From contig JAUZOD010000021.1 of NCBI GenBank assembly GCA_030706635.1, forward strand, positions 1 to 58,110: a stretch of DNA of 58,110 nt, in the 5' to 3' direction. Of this stretch, positions 8,713 to 18,332 are shown one piece after another. Within the stretch, counting starts at the first letter, position 1. Each line of letters begins with the position of its first letter. Below the pieces are notes generated by a model. The model made no database searches. It had not been told where the DNA came from and saw nothing but the letters and a program-made list of their open reading frames with translations. The translations under genes were made by a program, and so were the position numbers. This DNA is from Bacteroidota bacterium. GTDB lineage: Bacteria; Bacteroidota; Bacteroidia; Chitinophagales; Chitinophagaceae.

Positions 8713-11700
8713 ATGCATTTTAACTTTCGGGGTAAAGTTCTCTGTGGTGGAGAACGTTTACCAAACCAAACGATACTGGCTATGAAGATCACCGCCTTTT
8801 TCCTGCTACTGGGCTGTCTGCAGGTAAGTGCAAATGGCATAGCGCAAGGAATTACGCTTTCTGAAAAGAACACTCCGCTCAAAAAAGTTTTTATTAAGAT
8901 CTCAAAACAAACGGGTGTTTCAATCATGTATGATGAGGCCCTGCTTAAGCAGGCTTCGCCTGTAACCATCGACGTCATCAATGCCAGCATTGACCAGGTA
9001 CTGAATATCTGCCTTAAAAACCAGGCATTCACCTATTCCATCGTTAAGAATACCATCATCATCAGAAAAATAGAGAAGCAGCCTGATTTGGAGCCACCGC
9101 CGCCGGAACCTTTATACAACGAAATAACCGGCGTTGTCAGAGATGAAAACGGACAGCCCTTACAAGCTGTTTCCGTTTCGGTGGAAGGAAGCACCCGCGG
9201 AACAACAACCGACGGACTGGGCGCGTTCAGTCTGAAGGCGCGCAAAGGAGAAACTCTGCAATTCTCTATCATCGGATATGCGAAATTCTCCATAAAACTG
9301 GGAAATGACGATCATCTGATGATCACGTTGAAAAAAGAAATCGCCAACATTGAAGATGTGGTAGTTATCGGTTATGGAACACAGAAAAAGGCAACGCTGA
9401 CAGGATCGGTTTCTTCAATCAGCGCAAAACAGCTGGCAGGAAGGCCGACAACGAAAACAACGGATCTGCTGCAGGGTATTGCACCGGGGGTACAGGTTCA
9501 AAGGTCTAACCAGGGACGTTTAATGGGTACCAACAGCACCATTACCATCCGGGGCGTTACATCGAGAAGTGATCCGGGCGTGCTGGTGGTTATTGATGGA
9601 GTTCCCCAGAGTGATGATGCTTCGTATTCCCTGAACAATATCAATCCGGACGATATCGAAAACATTAGTATTCTCAAAGATGCACAGGCGGCGATCTATG
9701 GTGCGCGCGCAGCAGGCGGTGTTATTCTTATAACTACCAAAAGCGGAAGAACGGAAAAGCCAACGATTAATTATTCAACTACTTACACCCTGCAGAAACC
9801 TTCCCTGGAAAAACAATCCGTGAATGTGCTTCAACTGGTGGAAATGATGAATGAAGCTTACGTGAACGACGAAAAGCTGACAAATGGGTTTACCCATATC
9901 GTTGACTATATTAATCAGAACCATCTGACCATGGATGAAATCAAGAAGAACGACGGAAAGTATGTCGTCCAATGGCCTTTTGACCAGAGTGCAAACTTTG
10001 TCTTCGGCGATTACTACTGGCCCGGGATCATGTATCATACGGCGCCATTACAGATCCATAATATTTCTGTTTCGGGCAAGAGTAAAAGATTTAATTATTT
10101 TAATTCGGTTGGCTACGAGGATCAGAACTCCATGCTGCGGTATGGCTCAAATTACAATAAGCGCTTTTTCGCCAGGCTGAAAAATGACTACGACGTCACG
10201 GATTGGTTAACCATAAAAACCAATATCGGACTGGACAGGCAAAAAGTGGTGGAACCCTATAACTTCGGCTCCATCGAGTTTTGGCAGGGACTGATTTGGC
10301 CTGTGTTCATGCCTTTTACGCCCAAGGGGAATTACTATAATTTTGGTTCCCACCAGAATCCGATTGGATATGCAGAAAAGGGCGGCGATGTAACCGAGAT
10401 CAATTACCGGGTAAAAACACAAATCGGATTTGTGCTGACGCCTTTAAGGAACCTGAGCATCACCGGCGACATGGCGAACAATTACGATCTCCAGGAAGGC
10501 GATTGGGCGTCTCTCGGGTTTGATATGTATAACGAGAATGATGTCTTCTCCTACAATTCCACTAACGACAGAAATAGTGCAGGCGCTTACTATAACCGCA
10601 CCAGGAATTTTGTTGGTAATTTATTCGCCAATTATAAAATTGATTTGCTGAATGCGCATCATTTTGAACTGCTGGCCGGGTATTCGCACGAGGAAGTAGA
10701 CTTCCGGAATTTTGGGGTACAGAGAAACCTGGGTTTGATCAGTGAACAGCTGCCCACATTCGGGCTGGGAAGTTCAACGCAGCAATTTAACAGCGAATCC
10801 AAAACAGACCGGGCGCTGGAGTCCGTTTTCTCCAGGCTGAATTACAACTATAAAGGGAGGTATATCCTGGAAGCCAATTTCCGGTATGACGGTTCTTCCA
10901 GATTTGCACCCGGGCATAAATGGTCTCCTTTTTATGGCGTTTCCGGAGCGTGGACGGTTACCCAGGAAAATTTTATGAAGAGGTACAGGGATATACTCGA
11001 TGTCGTTAAAATCCGGGCATCCTGGGGACAGCTGGGTAATGAAGCCAGCATTGGACTTTACGACTATATACCACAGGTGAATATCGGGGGAAGCTATCCG
11101 TTTGGAAGCTCCGGATCCCCTTTGCTAACGCAGGCTGCAACCCTTGCAGGACTGGGAAGTGATACCCGAACCTGGGAGCGTGTGGATTCAAAGAATATCG
11201 GAGTTGATGTGGGCGTTTTGAAAAGCAGGCTTACAGCATCCTTTGACTATTATATCAAAGACAATGCAAATATGTTCTACAGCAAGGAGTTCCCGCAGGT
11301 GTTGGGCGTCACGGCCCCCAGCATCAACGGAGCCCACGTGAGAACAAAGGGTTGGGAAGTAGCGGTTAACTGGAAGGACAAAATCGGACAGATCAGTTAC
11401 AATGCCGGTTTCAACATCAGCAACAGTACGAATATCGTGATCCAGCTGGCAGACTCAAGAATTCCCTTCATAGGGGAAAATGATTTTGTGGAGGGTTATC
11501 CTGCTTACTCGTATTTTGGGTACCGGTATGATGGATTCATTCAATCGCAGGATGAACTGAATAAATATAACGCCAGCATTACTTCCGGCATTCCTCAGGG
11601 ATTAAAGCAGGGGGACAGCCGCTTCAAGGACTTAAATGGCGACGGAAAATTAACTCCTCAGGTGTACCAACTCGGCAAAGACGGTAGCCCGACATCCACT

Positions 11701-12213
11701 TCAGGAGATATGGCTTATCTGGGGGATGCCGGGCAGCACTATCTTTTTGGATTCAATGCCGGGCTCGAGTATAAGAATTTTTACCTCAATGCATTCTTCC
11801 AGGGAGTTCTGAAATGGATGGTCTACGATGGAAACCGCGCGTTTGAAGCAGACTCCTGGCCTCAGCTTTCCTATTTCTATCACAATACCTGGGAACCCAA
11901 CCATATGGACGCCAGATATCCAAGGCTGAGTACAAGGCCCGATATCAATAACAACAATTATTCAATTTCGGATGCGTCTTACATGCTGTATAATAACAAG
12001 TATATCCGGCTGAAGAATATTCAGGTGGGTTATACCATTCCATCCCGGATAACCACACGATACAAATTGAACGAACTGCGCATTTATTTCAGTGGCACGG
12101 ACGTATTTGAGAAATACAATCTGCCTGGTGTGTTTGATCCCGAAAAACCATTTGCGCATTTTATTACTGCATTCCCGAGGGAATATTCTTTTGGTCTTAA
12201 TCTCACATTCTAA
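8713..12213 (+). CDS. SusC/RagA outer membrane transporter with STN signalling domain
   Basis: A 1166-residue TonB-dependent transporter. The ATG at 8713 gives the long, basic N-terminus common in this group; MKITAFFLLLGCLQVSA (from residue 24) is the hydrophobic part of the signal peptide. An STN domain follows (about 50-118: TLSEKNTPLKKVFIKISKQT to YSIVKNTIIIRK), then a proline-rich hinge (EPPPPEP), a carboxypeptidase-regulatory-like domain (about 135-212), the EDVVVIGYGTQKKATLTGSV plug start, VLVVIDGVPQ and ITTKSGR, and a barrel ending SFGLNLTF. The STN domain is the expected partner of the FecR protein encoded at 7329, so this is both importer and sensor. susD follows after 11 bases. Confidence 0.97.
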   Translation: MHFNFRGKVLCGGERLPNQTILAMKITAFFLLLGCLQVSANGIAQGITLSEKNTPLKKVFIKISKQTGVSIMYDEALLKQASPVTIDVINASIDQVLNICLKNQAFTYSIVKNTIIIRKIEKQPDLEPPPPEPLYNEITGVVRDENGQPLQAVSVSVEGSTRGTTTDGLGAFSLKARKGETLQFSIIGYAKFSIKLGNDDHLMITLKKEIANIEDVVVIGYGTQKKATLTGSVSSISAKQLAGRPTTKTTDLLQGIAPGVQVQRSNQGRLMGTNSTITIRGVTSRSDPGVLVVIDGVPQSDDASYSLNNINPDDIENISILKDAQAAIYGARAAGGVILITTKSGRTEKPTINYSTTYTLQKPSLEKQSVNVLQLVEMMNEAYVNDEKLTNGFTHIVDYINQNHLTMDEIKKNDGKYVVQWPFDQSANFVFGDYYWPGIMYHTAPLQIHNISVSGKSKRFNYFNSVGYEDQNSMLRYGSNYNKRFFARLKNDYDVTDWLTIKTNIGLDRQKVVEPYNFGSIEFWQGLIWPVFMPFTPKGNYYNFGSHQNPIGYAEKGGDVTEINYRVKTQIGFVLTPLRNLSITGDMANNYDLQEGDWASLGFDMYNENDVFSYNSTNDRNSAGAYYNRTRNFVGNLFANYKIDLLNAHHFELLAGYSHEEVDFRNFGVQRNLGLISEQLPTFGLGSSTQQFNSESKTDRALESVFSRLNYNYKGRYILEANFRYDGSSRFAPGHKWSPFYGVSGAWTVTQENFMKRYRDILDVVKIRASWGQLGNEASIGLYDYIPQVNIGGSYPFGSSGSPLLTQAATLAGLGSDTRTWERVDSKNIGVDVGVLKSRLTASFDYYIKDNANMFYSKEFPQVLGVTAPSINGAHVRTKGWEVAVNWKDKIGQISYNAGFNISNSTNIVIQLADSRIPFIGENDFVEGYPAYSYFGYRYDGFIQSQDELNKYNASITSGIPQGLKQGDSRFKDLNGDGKLTPQVYQLGKDGSPTSTSGDMAYLGDAGQHYLFGFNAGLEYKNFYLNAFFQGVLKWMVYDGNRAFEADSWPQLSYFYHNTWEPNHMDARYPRLSTRPDINNNNYSISDASYMLYNNKYIRLKNIQVGYTIPSRITTRYKLNELRIYFSGTDVFEKYNLPGVFDPEKPFAHFITAFPREYSFGLNLTF

Positions 12214-12224
12214 ATCAGATACGT

Positions 12225-13937
12225 ATGAAAAGCATGCTGAACCATATTATTTTTTCAATAATCATCCCGACGCTGTTGCTGACTTCCTGCGAAAAAGGCC
12301 TGGAGCTGGCGCCGGAGGATAAATATTCGGAAGCCACTTTTTTTAAAACGGCGGATCAGTTTAAATTGTTTGCCAATCAGTTCTATAATGGTTTGCCGGA
12401 TTGCAACGCAGCTTATAACCGGGAGCTGTATTCCGACGTTGTAACCAATGTAGGAGCAGCCAATACAGTGAGTAACGGCAGCTATTTTCCAACGCCCACC
12501 AGTAGTTTGTGGGAGAATTCCTATATCACGATCCGGAACACGACCTACCTGATCCAGAAGTCCGCTTCGGCGGATGCGACGCTAAAAGCGCAGATAAGTG
12601 TTTTTGAGGGAGAGGCGAGGTTTTTCAGGGCGATGGCTTATTTTAATCTGCTAAAAGATTTTGGCGGAGTGCCCATTATTGATAAGGTGCTGGATTTAAG
12701 TGATGATAACCTATTGTATGGACCCAGAAATAGCGAAGCGGAGGTATCTGATTATATTATCAAAGACCTGGACGAAGCAATCCTGGAACTACCAACTGAA
12801 AGCAGTATCTCCGGAAGTGATAAGGGCCGCGTAAGCAAAGGCGCAGCCCTGGCACTGGAAGCGAGAGTCGCTTTATTTGAAGGCACCTGGCTTAAGTTCA
12901 ACAATCAGGACGGAAGCGCTTTGCTGGATAAGGCGATTGATGCGTCCAACCAGGTGATCAACAGCGGTGAATACCAGCTATTCGACAGAAGGGATGTGCT
13001 GGGCGATTCCAGTTACCGGTATTTCTTTATTCTGGATAAAGTGCAATCGAATTCGGCCAGCCTGACCAAGGCAGACCAGAAGGAATATATCTTCGTTAAC
13101 CGGTTCGATAATGATATCCGGCCTGCAACCGGGGTGAGCGGAAATTATTTTGTGAGCCCTACCAGAAAATTAGCGGATATGTTCCTTTGTGCAGATGGAC
13201 TGCCCATTGATGTATCGCCTTTGTTCCAGGGTAAACAGACGGTCGGCAGTGAATATCTGAACCGGGATCCCCGAATGACGAACGACCTGGAAGTGCCGTT
13301 CAAGACTTTTTGGGCATTCTATCCTCCCGAATACAACAGGACCTGGACAAATCCGGACGCCGGCGGTGTTGTTTATGATGTTAATTTCGGACGCACGACC
13401 AGCACCGGTTATTATCCGATGAAATTCCAGGCTGAAATTGCAGCTCCTCTTGGAACGGACTACCCGGTGATCCGTTATGCAGAAGTTCTTTTGACGAATG
13501 CGGAAGCTTTGTTTGAAAAAAACGGATCAATCTCTGATGCAGATTTGGATAGAACGATAAATCTGTTGAGGGCAAGGGTCGGGGTGGCCAGTCTGACTAA
13601 TGAACTGGTAACCGCCCATGGACTGGATATGAGGACCGAGATCAGAAGAGAGAGAACGGTGGAACTTTTTTTGGAAGGATTCCGGTTTGATGATCTGAGA
13701 AGATGGCATACTGCTGAAACTGAAATGCCCGAGGCCTTGGAAGGGGTTAAATGGACGGGCACTCAATATGCTACCGATCCCCGCTGGAGTAGTCTTAATT
13801 TCCCTGTGGATCCCGACGGGTATCTGATCGTTGAACCTGCAAGCGACCGGAAGTTTGTGTCGAAACATTATTTATTCCCTTTGCCAACGCGTCAACTGTT
13901 GCTTAATCCTGCCCTGATCCAGAATCCGGGCTGGTAA
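12225..13937 (+). CDS. SusD/RagB outer membrane lipoprotein
   Basis: A 570-residue SusD protein. Lipobox LLTSC places the lipidated Cys at residue 22. The N-terminal half carries the SusD TPR-like region (DQFKLFANQFYNGLPD; EGEARFFRAMAYFNLLKDFG) and the C-terminal half the RagB domain, with DYPVIRYAEVLLTNAEAL, an EIRRERTVELFLEGFRFDDL motif and the closing TRQLLLNPALIQNPGW. It belongs to the classical SusD group, unlike the SusD-like_2 proteins at 4741 and 34695. It caps the SusC at 8713. A GH172 enzyme follows 51 bases later and probably belongs to the same operon, which hints at a furanosidic glycan. Confidence 0.97.
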   Translation: MKSMLNHIIFSIIIPTLLLTSCEKGLELAPEDKYSEATFFKTADQFKLFANQFYNGLPDCNAAYNRELYSDVVTNVGAANTVSNGSYFPTPTSSLWENSYITIRNTTYLIQKSASADATLKAQISVFEGEARFFRAMAYFNLLKDFGGVPIIDKVLDLSDDNLLYGPRNSEAEVSDYIIKDLDEAILELPTESSISGSDKGRVSKGAALALEARVALFEGTWLKFNNQDGSALLDKAIDASNQVINSGEYQLFDRRDVLGDSSYRYFFILDKVQSNSASLTKADQKEYIFVNRFDNDIRPATGVSGNYFVSPTRKLADMFLCADGLPIDVSPLFQGKQTVGSEYLNRDPRMTNDLEVPFKTFWAFYPPEYNRTWTNPDAGGVVYDVNFGRTTSTGYYPMKFQAEIAAPLGTDYPVIRYAEVLLTNAEALFEKNGSISDADLDRTINLLRARVGVASLTNELVTAHGLDMRTEIRRERTVELFLEGFRFDDLRRWHTAETEMPEALEGVKWTGTQYATDPRWSSLNFPVDPDGYLIVEPASDRKFVSKHYLFPLPTRQLLLNPALIQNPGW

Positions 13938-13988
13938 CGGACAAAAATCTGGTTGCCTGTTGCCTGCTAAAAAGAATACAATACAAAG

Positions 13989-15689
13989 ATGAAAATTATT
14001 TTCTCCCTGGGCATCAGCCTTATCATGCTGCAGACCTGTTTTGCACAGCCTGTACATAAGGTCATTACACTGAATTCCCTGCTGGAAGAAATGTCGCTGG
14101 ATGGACAACCGGCCCGATTTCCGGATCCATTCTATACCGCCTTGCAGGCTAGTAGTTACAACCGGGTATCCATGAGCCCTGACACCGAAGACTGGTTTGC
14201 CAACGGCGATGGGCATGGATACATCCGGGAAGAAATGATCAATGGCAAAAAGGTTTATGTGATCATGGAGCAGGAAGGGCCGGGCTGTATCACGCGCATG
14301 TGGACCCCATTTTTTTATCAAAGTCTGGAGAACCATACGGGTCCCTCCATCAGTATTTACATTGATGGAGCAAAAGATCCGGTCCTCTCAGAAAATTTTA
14401 TAGGATTACTCACGGGCCGCTCATTTGTGAAACCACCTTTTGCCGGCGTCACTGCAAGGGCAGGCGCTTTTTACCTGCCCATTCCCTTTGCCAAAAGATG
14501 TAAGATCACGCTTGATCAACCCCCTTTCTATTATTGTGTCAATTACCGTTCTTATCCTTCCGGGACAATCGTGCAGAGCTTTTCCCCTAAAGTGTTTGAG
14601 GCTGCGCAGGTTTCACTCCGCCACGCCGCTGTTTTCCTGACTGATCAAACAGAGGACACGGGTAAACTAATCTCCTATTTCTCAGGTAAAATAAAGGCGG
14701 GTGACAGCGCCGTTTTCACACTGCCTTCGGGCGTCCGGGCCATTGACAGATTACAGTTTCGAATCCAGACTCCGGTAAGCCCGGGGATGTTACGCCATAT
14801 TTTGCTTAAAATAAGTTTCGATGACCAGGAGACGGTGTGGTGCCCGCTGGGGGATTTCTTTTGTTCCGGCGATACACTCAATGATTTCCGGACAAAATAT
14901 TTGAATGTAAACGGCAATATTCTCACTTCCCGATGGGTAATGCCTTACAGGGAAACTGCCAGGATTTCGCTCGTCAATGAGGGCCGTCAGGACCTGGATA
15001 TTGCCAGTGGAGCAGCATTCCGCTCCTGGAATTGGGATGAGCGTTCAATGTACTTTCACGCCGGTTGGTGTGACTACGGATATTTACCGGGCGATAAATT
15101 GCGCGACCTGAATTTTATTCATATAGACGGGAAGGGAATTCTGGCCGGCGACGCACTCATGGTTCTTTCGCCCAGTATTGGCTGGTGGGGAGAAGGGGAT
15201 GAGAAAATTTATATTGATAAAAAGGACATCCGGCGCAGGTTCCCTTCTCATTTTGGAACCGGCACGGAAGACTATTATGGTTGGGCAGGCGGGGAAGTGC
15301 CTACAGGTAAGGATACTTTTTCCATGCCTTTCGGCGCCAATGTGCGGAACGGAAACCCGGTTAACCCACGGGGTTATAATGTTTGCACCCGAAACCGCAT
15401 ATTGGATGTTATTCCGTTTACGGAAACATTGAAATTCGACATGGAAGCCTCGCCTAACTACGGGACGCATCACTATGATCTGCTCACCTACGCCATGACG
15501 ACTTACTGGTATGGCGAGCCCGGGGCCGTGAGTAACCGAAAAGCGGATCTCCGGAATTTAAAGCAAGGTCTTATGTCGCTTCCGCAGATAGATATACTTG
15601 AGCGGGAGATCAAAAAGGGGAATATCATGCTGAATGCTGATCATCTGGACAGCTGCATTCGTGCATTGACTGCGGCTCCGGGGTCATAG
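13989..15689 (+). CDS. Secreted GH172 (DUF2961) family glycoside hydrolase
   Basis: A 566-residue enzyme with a signal peptide (MKIIFSLGISLIMLQTCFA, then QPVH). The body is typical of DUF2961/GH172: DGHGYIREEMINGKKVYVI, MEQEGPGCITRMWTP early, and the hallmark HFGTGTEDYYGWAGGE, in which Glu427 of the GTED motif is one of the conserved acidic residues. Family knowledge: GH172 members act on furanosidic linkages, such as difructose dianhydride/alpha-fructofuranoside and D-arabinan, with a jelly-roll fold forming oligomers. Its position right after susC/susD (51-base gap) makes it the main enzyme of this small locus. Whether the substrate is arabinan-like or fructan-like is open. Its end is only 9 bases from the end of the converging oxidoreductase gene. 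Confidence 0.88.
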   Translation: MKIIFSLGISLIMLQTCFAQPVHKVITLNSLLEEMSLDGQPARFPDPFYTALQASSYNRVSMSPDTEDWFANGDGHGYIREEMINGKKVYVIMEQEGPGCITRMWTPFFYQSLENHTGPSISIYIDGAKDPVLSENFIGLLTGRSFVKPPFAGVTARAGAFYLPIPFAKRCKITLDQPPFYYCVNYRSYPSGTIVQSFSPKVFEAAQVSLRHAAVFLTDQTEDTGKLISYFSGKIKAGDSAVFTLPSGVRAIDRLQFRIQTPVSPGMLRHILLKISFDDQETVWCPLGDFFCSGDTLNDFRTKYLNVNGNILTSRWVMPYRETARISLVNEGRQDLDIASGAAFRSWNWDERSMYFHAGWCDYGYLPGDKLRDLNFIHIDGKGILAGDALMVLSPSIGWWGEGDEKIYIDKKDIRRRFPSHFGTGTEDYYGWAGGEVPTGKDTFSMPFGANVRNGNPVNPRGYNVCTRNRILDVIPFTETLKFDMEASPNYGTHHYDLLTYAMTTYWYGEPGAVSNRKADLRNLKQGLMSLPQIDILEREIKKGNIMLNADHLDSCIRALTAAPGS

Positions 15690-15698
15690 CCGGGAGCG

Positions 15699-17210
15699 TC
15701 ACAGTTTAAGCTCTCCCCATCCCTTCCTGTATTCCCGCTTGATGAACTGATTGGCGGGTTCATAATTGGTGACTTTCATGTTCTCCCCGTCCCATTTGAG
15801 GGCTATGTATCGTCCGCTGAACTTATAGCCTTCCATATTGCCGTACACCGGATCGTTTTTCTTTATCTTTTCACGGAAATTGAAACTGCGCAGCAGGAGG
15901 TTGCCGAGCAATACGGTTTCTGTAAGTGGTCCTGCATATCCGATAAAGGGAGAGTCCACTTCCAGTTTTCCATACCCGGCGATGCTGGCGTCAATCCATT
16001 GCCACCAATGGCCGTCCATCCCGCCGTAGATGCGCGGATATTTTTGCGGAACATTCAGGTCCTTATTTAATGATTGCGGGAATAGCCGTGGATTATTACC
16101 GCCCCAGCCGCAGGAAATTCTTCCCCTGGTGCCAATAAACATGGTGGCTCCTTCAAAGTCATCCTCGTTGGGCCAGTCGCCAAGCACGGTATTGAAATTT
16201 GCGTCAGGATCCAGGTCATCAAAGCGTTCGGGGGTTATGCCTCCGTCCATCCAGTACAGATCCAGGTCCTTGCCATTTTTTTGGATGAACTTGAATTTCA
16301 ATGAACTGGAAACAGGGCCACTGTCGGGGTATATACCCTGTTCAAAAATTCCGCTGTAAACCGTGCTGGCACTCCCGGAAATTTCTGTCGGATATCCCAG
16401 GCCGAGTAATTTAAATGCCGGCCCGATGATATGACATCCCATATCGCCCAGTGCACCGGTGCCAAACTGCCACCAGCCTCTCCAGTTAAAAGGTGTGAGG
16501 TTTTCAATATAATTGGTTTCGGGTGCTGTGCCCAGAAAGAGATCCCAATGCAATCCCCTGGGAACGGGTGGTTTTTCCTTGGGCCAGGGTATGCCCTGGG
16601 GCCAGACTGGTCTGTCCGTCCAGCAATATACTTTTTGGATATCGCCAATCACGCCTGCCTCAAACCATTCCCGCATGGTCCGTATGCCATCACTGGAGGC
16701 GCCCTGGTCTCCCATCTGGGTAACCACCTTGTATTTTTTTGCAGCCTCCGTTAAGATGCGCGCTTCGTAAATATCATGGGTCAATGGTTTTTGAAGGTAC
16801 AGATGCTTGTTCAGCTGCATGGCGCCAAAACCAACAACGGCGTGATTATGATCCGGTATCGCCACCGTGACGGCATCAAAATGTTTATTCTCTTTATCAA
16901 ACATTTCGCGCCAGTCGTTATAATATTTTGCTTTTGGAAATTCTTTGCGGCGGTCCGCGGCTTCGCGGTCATCCACGTCGCACAGGAAGGCGATCTCGGC
17001 ATTTTTTCTCGGTGTCGTCGCAAAATGCCGGATATCGTTTACGCCCTCTCCGCCACAGCCTACGGCAGCAATGTATAATTTGTCACTGGGCGCCACAAAT
17101 CCTTTGCCACCCAAAACCCATCTGGGCAGAATGGAAATTCCGGATGCTACCAGGGCCGTTTTCTTTATAAAATCCGCACGGCTGATACTGCTCTGTTTGT
17201 TTTTTTTCAT
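15699..17210 (-). CDS. Gfo/Idh/MocA family oxidoreductase, probably exported
   Basis: A 503-residue protein on the minus strand. The N-terminus ISRADFIKKTALVASGISI resembles a Tat signal but has only one arginine where most relatives have two (SRRxFLKK), so Tat export is likely but not certain. The NAD(P)-binding fold follows (IAAVGCGGEGVNDIRHF), then VTVAIPDHNHAVVGFGA and the family motif LQKPLTHDIYEARI, which takes the place of EKP. The C-terminal half contains GALGDMGCHIIGPAFKLLGL. Such Bacteroidota proteins oxidise or reduce sugars or sugar alcohols; some relatives act on glycosides (GH109-like or 3-keto-forming). A DUF1080 gene lies nearby (18333), consistent with a keto-sugar role. The substrate is unproven. 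Confidence 0.88.
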   Translation of the reverse strand: MKKNKQSSISRADFIKKTALVASGISILPRWVLGGKGFVAPSDKLYIAAVGCGGEGVNDIRHFATTPRKNAEIAFLCDVDDREAADRRKEFPKAKYYNDWREMFDKENKHFDAVTVAIPDHNHAVVGFGAMQLNKHLYLQKPLTHDIYEARILTEAAKKYKVVTQMGDQGASSDGIRTMREWFEAGVIGDIQKVYCWTDRPVWPQGIPWPKEKPPVPRGLHWDLFLGTAPETNYIENLTPFNWRGWWQFGTGALGDMGCHIIGPAFKLLGLGYPTEISGSASTVYSGIFEQGIYPDSGPVSSSLKFKFIQKNGKDLDLYWMDGGITPERFDDLDPDANFNTVLGDWPNEDDFEGATMFIGTRGRISCGWGGNNPRLFPQSLNKDLNVPQKYPRIYGGMDGHWWQWIDASIAGYGKLEVDSPFIGYAGPLTETVLLGNLLLRSFNFREKIKKNDPVYGNMEGYKFSGRYIALKWDGENMKVTNYEPANQFIKREYRKGWGELKL

Positions 17211-17576
17211 AAAAATCAGATGTATTTTTTCTTATGGCAGTAATGAATACGTTTAATTTTTTAATGTGGTATATGCATGCACATTCCTTATAAAAATAGA
17301 GTAATCGACTGAGAGTTTATCCATTGCGCGGTCTAATATTTTAGATGTGCGGGATTTTTTATAACGCAATGCTTTGCGCGGACGGTTCCGGACATTCAAG
17401 CGGCGGCAAAAGAGGTGGTTCGTAAAAAACCGGATGGAATAACCATTCATGCAGGAATTCTCCGAATCATTGTAGTTGTAACAACGACAGATATTGAAAT
17501 ATTCAAATCCGGAAATAATAAGTTTGATGTGCGGGCCGTTTCTCAAATGCCGATCTTAATCCAAAAGACCCTGAAA
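17211..17576. other. Intergenic region between the minus-strand oxidoreductase and the J-domain-like gene
   Basis: 366 bases, AT-rich near the oxidoreductase start. I see no convincing gene: open frames on either strand here lack motifs and have untypical composition. It contains one copy of the 17-bp repeat (17363-17379). It should hold the promoters of the two diverging genes, but no clear -7 element stands out. Confidence 0.35.
17363..17379 (+). repeat. 17-bp dispersed repeat, copy 1
   Basis: AACGCAATGCTTTGCGC occurs identically here and at 21441-21457, both times in non-coding sequence. It contains a small inverted repeat (CGCAA tgct TTGCG). By a rough estimate an exact 17-base match in a window this size is unlikely by chance, so it may be a short REP-like element. 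With only two copies seen, this is tentative. Confidence 0.45.
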
Positions 17577-17762
17577 ATGTCATTATCCCGTTATTTGCAG
17601 TTCCTCGGAATCCCTTTCAATGCCAGCCCACAGGAAATAAAGAGAGCGTATGCAAAGCTTTCCAATAAGTTCCGTTCCGGAAGGAATGGAACTGAATACT
17701 CGGCCGGCAGTTTTGACAGATACCGGAAGTTTAAAAGATATCTTCTGGTCCGGCGGGATTAA
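17577..17762 (+). CDS. Tiny J-domain-like protein lacking HPD
   Basis: A 61-residue protein starting at ATG 17577 (MSLSRYLQFLG). The frame is open upstream to 17415, but the extra 54 residues look like non-coding sequence. It resembles a minimal DnaJ J-domain: helix I (YLQFLGIPFNAS), helix II (SPQEIKRAYAKLSNKF) and a helix III-like segment (SFDRYRKFKRYLL). At the loop where canonical J-domains have His-Pro-Asp the sequence reads RSGRN, so it should not stimulate Hsp70 in the usual way. Nothing else is fused to it. A small membrane protein gene follows 77 bases later. The resemblance is by eye and moderate; it could also be a degenerate fragment. Confidence 0.5.
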   Translation: MSLSRYLQFLGIPFNASPQEIKRAYAKLSNKFRSGRNGTEYSAGSFDRYRKFKRYLLVRRD

Positions 17763-17839
17763 AATAAACATTTCCCGGGTTACATTTCTCCTTTCCGCGG
17801 TTACCAAGAGCAGGCTCATTCTCCAAATAAATCCTCCGT

Positions 17840-18187
17840 ATGAAAATGACACTCATCCTGTTCAATATCGCATTTCTGCTGCTGCTGACAGCCGCCCCTG
17901 CCTTAAAAAGGATTAACCGCACCCGGCTTTTTACGATGATCATGCTGCTGATGTACAGTGCCGGAATTATAAAACTGGTCCTCCTGTATCCAGTGCCTTG
18001 CTTGTCCTCACTGGGTCTTGGCGTGCTGATCGTTCTGTCCATCGCTTTCCTGTTCAGACAGAAACCGGCCCGTCCGGAGAGAAAGGATATTGATCACAGA
18101 ATTCGAATGCTGAATTGGAAGCAGCATGATATCGCGGTAAAAAGCGGGTGCCTGAGCGCCCTTATCATTTCGTTACTGCCAATATAA
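17840..18187 (+). CDS. Small hydrophobic membrane protein, function unknown
   Basis: A 115-residue protein with three or four predicted membrane segments: about residues 4-21 (LILFNIAFLLLLTAAPAL), 31-52 (FTMIMLLMYSAGIIKLVLLY), 56-74 (LSSLGLGVLIVLSIAFLF), and a short hydrophobic C-terminus (LSALIISLLPI). A basic loop (RQKPARPERKDIDHRIR) separates the third and last segments. An in-frame ATG two codons later is an alternative start. I recognise no family. It follows the J-domain-like gene on the same strand and the two may be co-transcribed. The clean alternation of hydrophobic and charged stretches argues for a real gene. Confidence 0.55.
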   Translation: MKMTLILFNIAFLLLLTAAPALKRINRTRLFTMIMLLMYSAGIIKLVLLYPVPCLSSLGLGVLIVLSIAFLFRQKPARPERKDIDHRIRMLNWKQHDIAVKSGCLSALIISLLPI

Positions 18188-18273
18188 AAAGTTTTCTCAC
18201 TCCCGGTCTTTTCAATACCTTAAATCTATGAATCCGGTATGTCTTTCAGGATTGGCCTGGGAAAGGCCGGCGG

Positions 18274-18298
18274 TCGCTTGTTTCCAAAAAGCAAGCGA
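18274..18298 (+). other. Hairpin downstream of the small membrane protein gene
   Basis: TCGCTTG and CAAGCGA form a perfect 7-bp stem around an 11-base loop, 86 bases after the stop codon and 34 bases before the DUF1080 gene. No T-run follows on the plus strand. It may weakly end the upstream message or sit in the leader of the next gene. Confidence 0.35.
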
Positions 18299-18332
18299 TG
18301 AATCCTTTAATCAAATTTCAAAATGAACACAG

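Noticed and set aside
17253-17546. 97-codon minus-strand frame upstream of the oxidoreductase
   Set aside because: Cys/Asn/Arg-rich text without pattern; reads as translated intergenic sequence.
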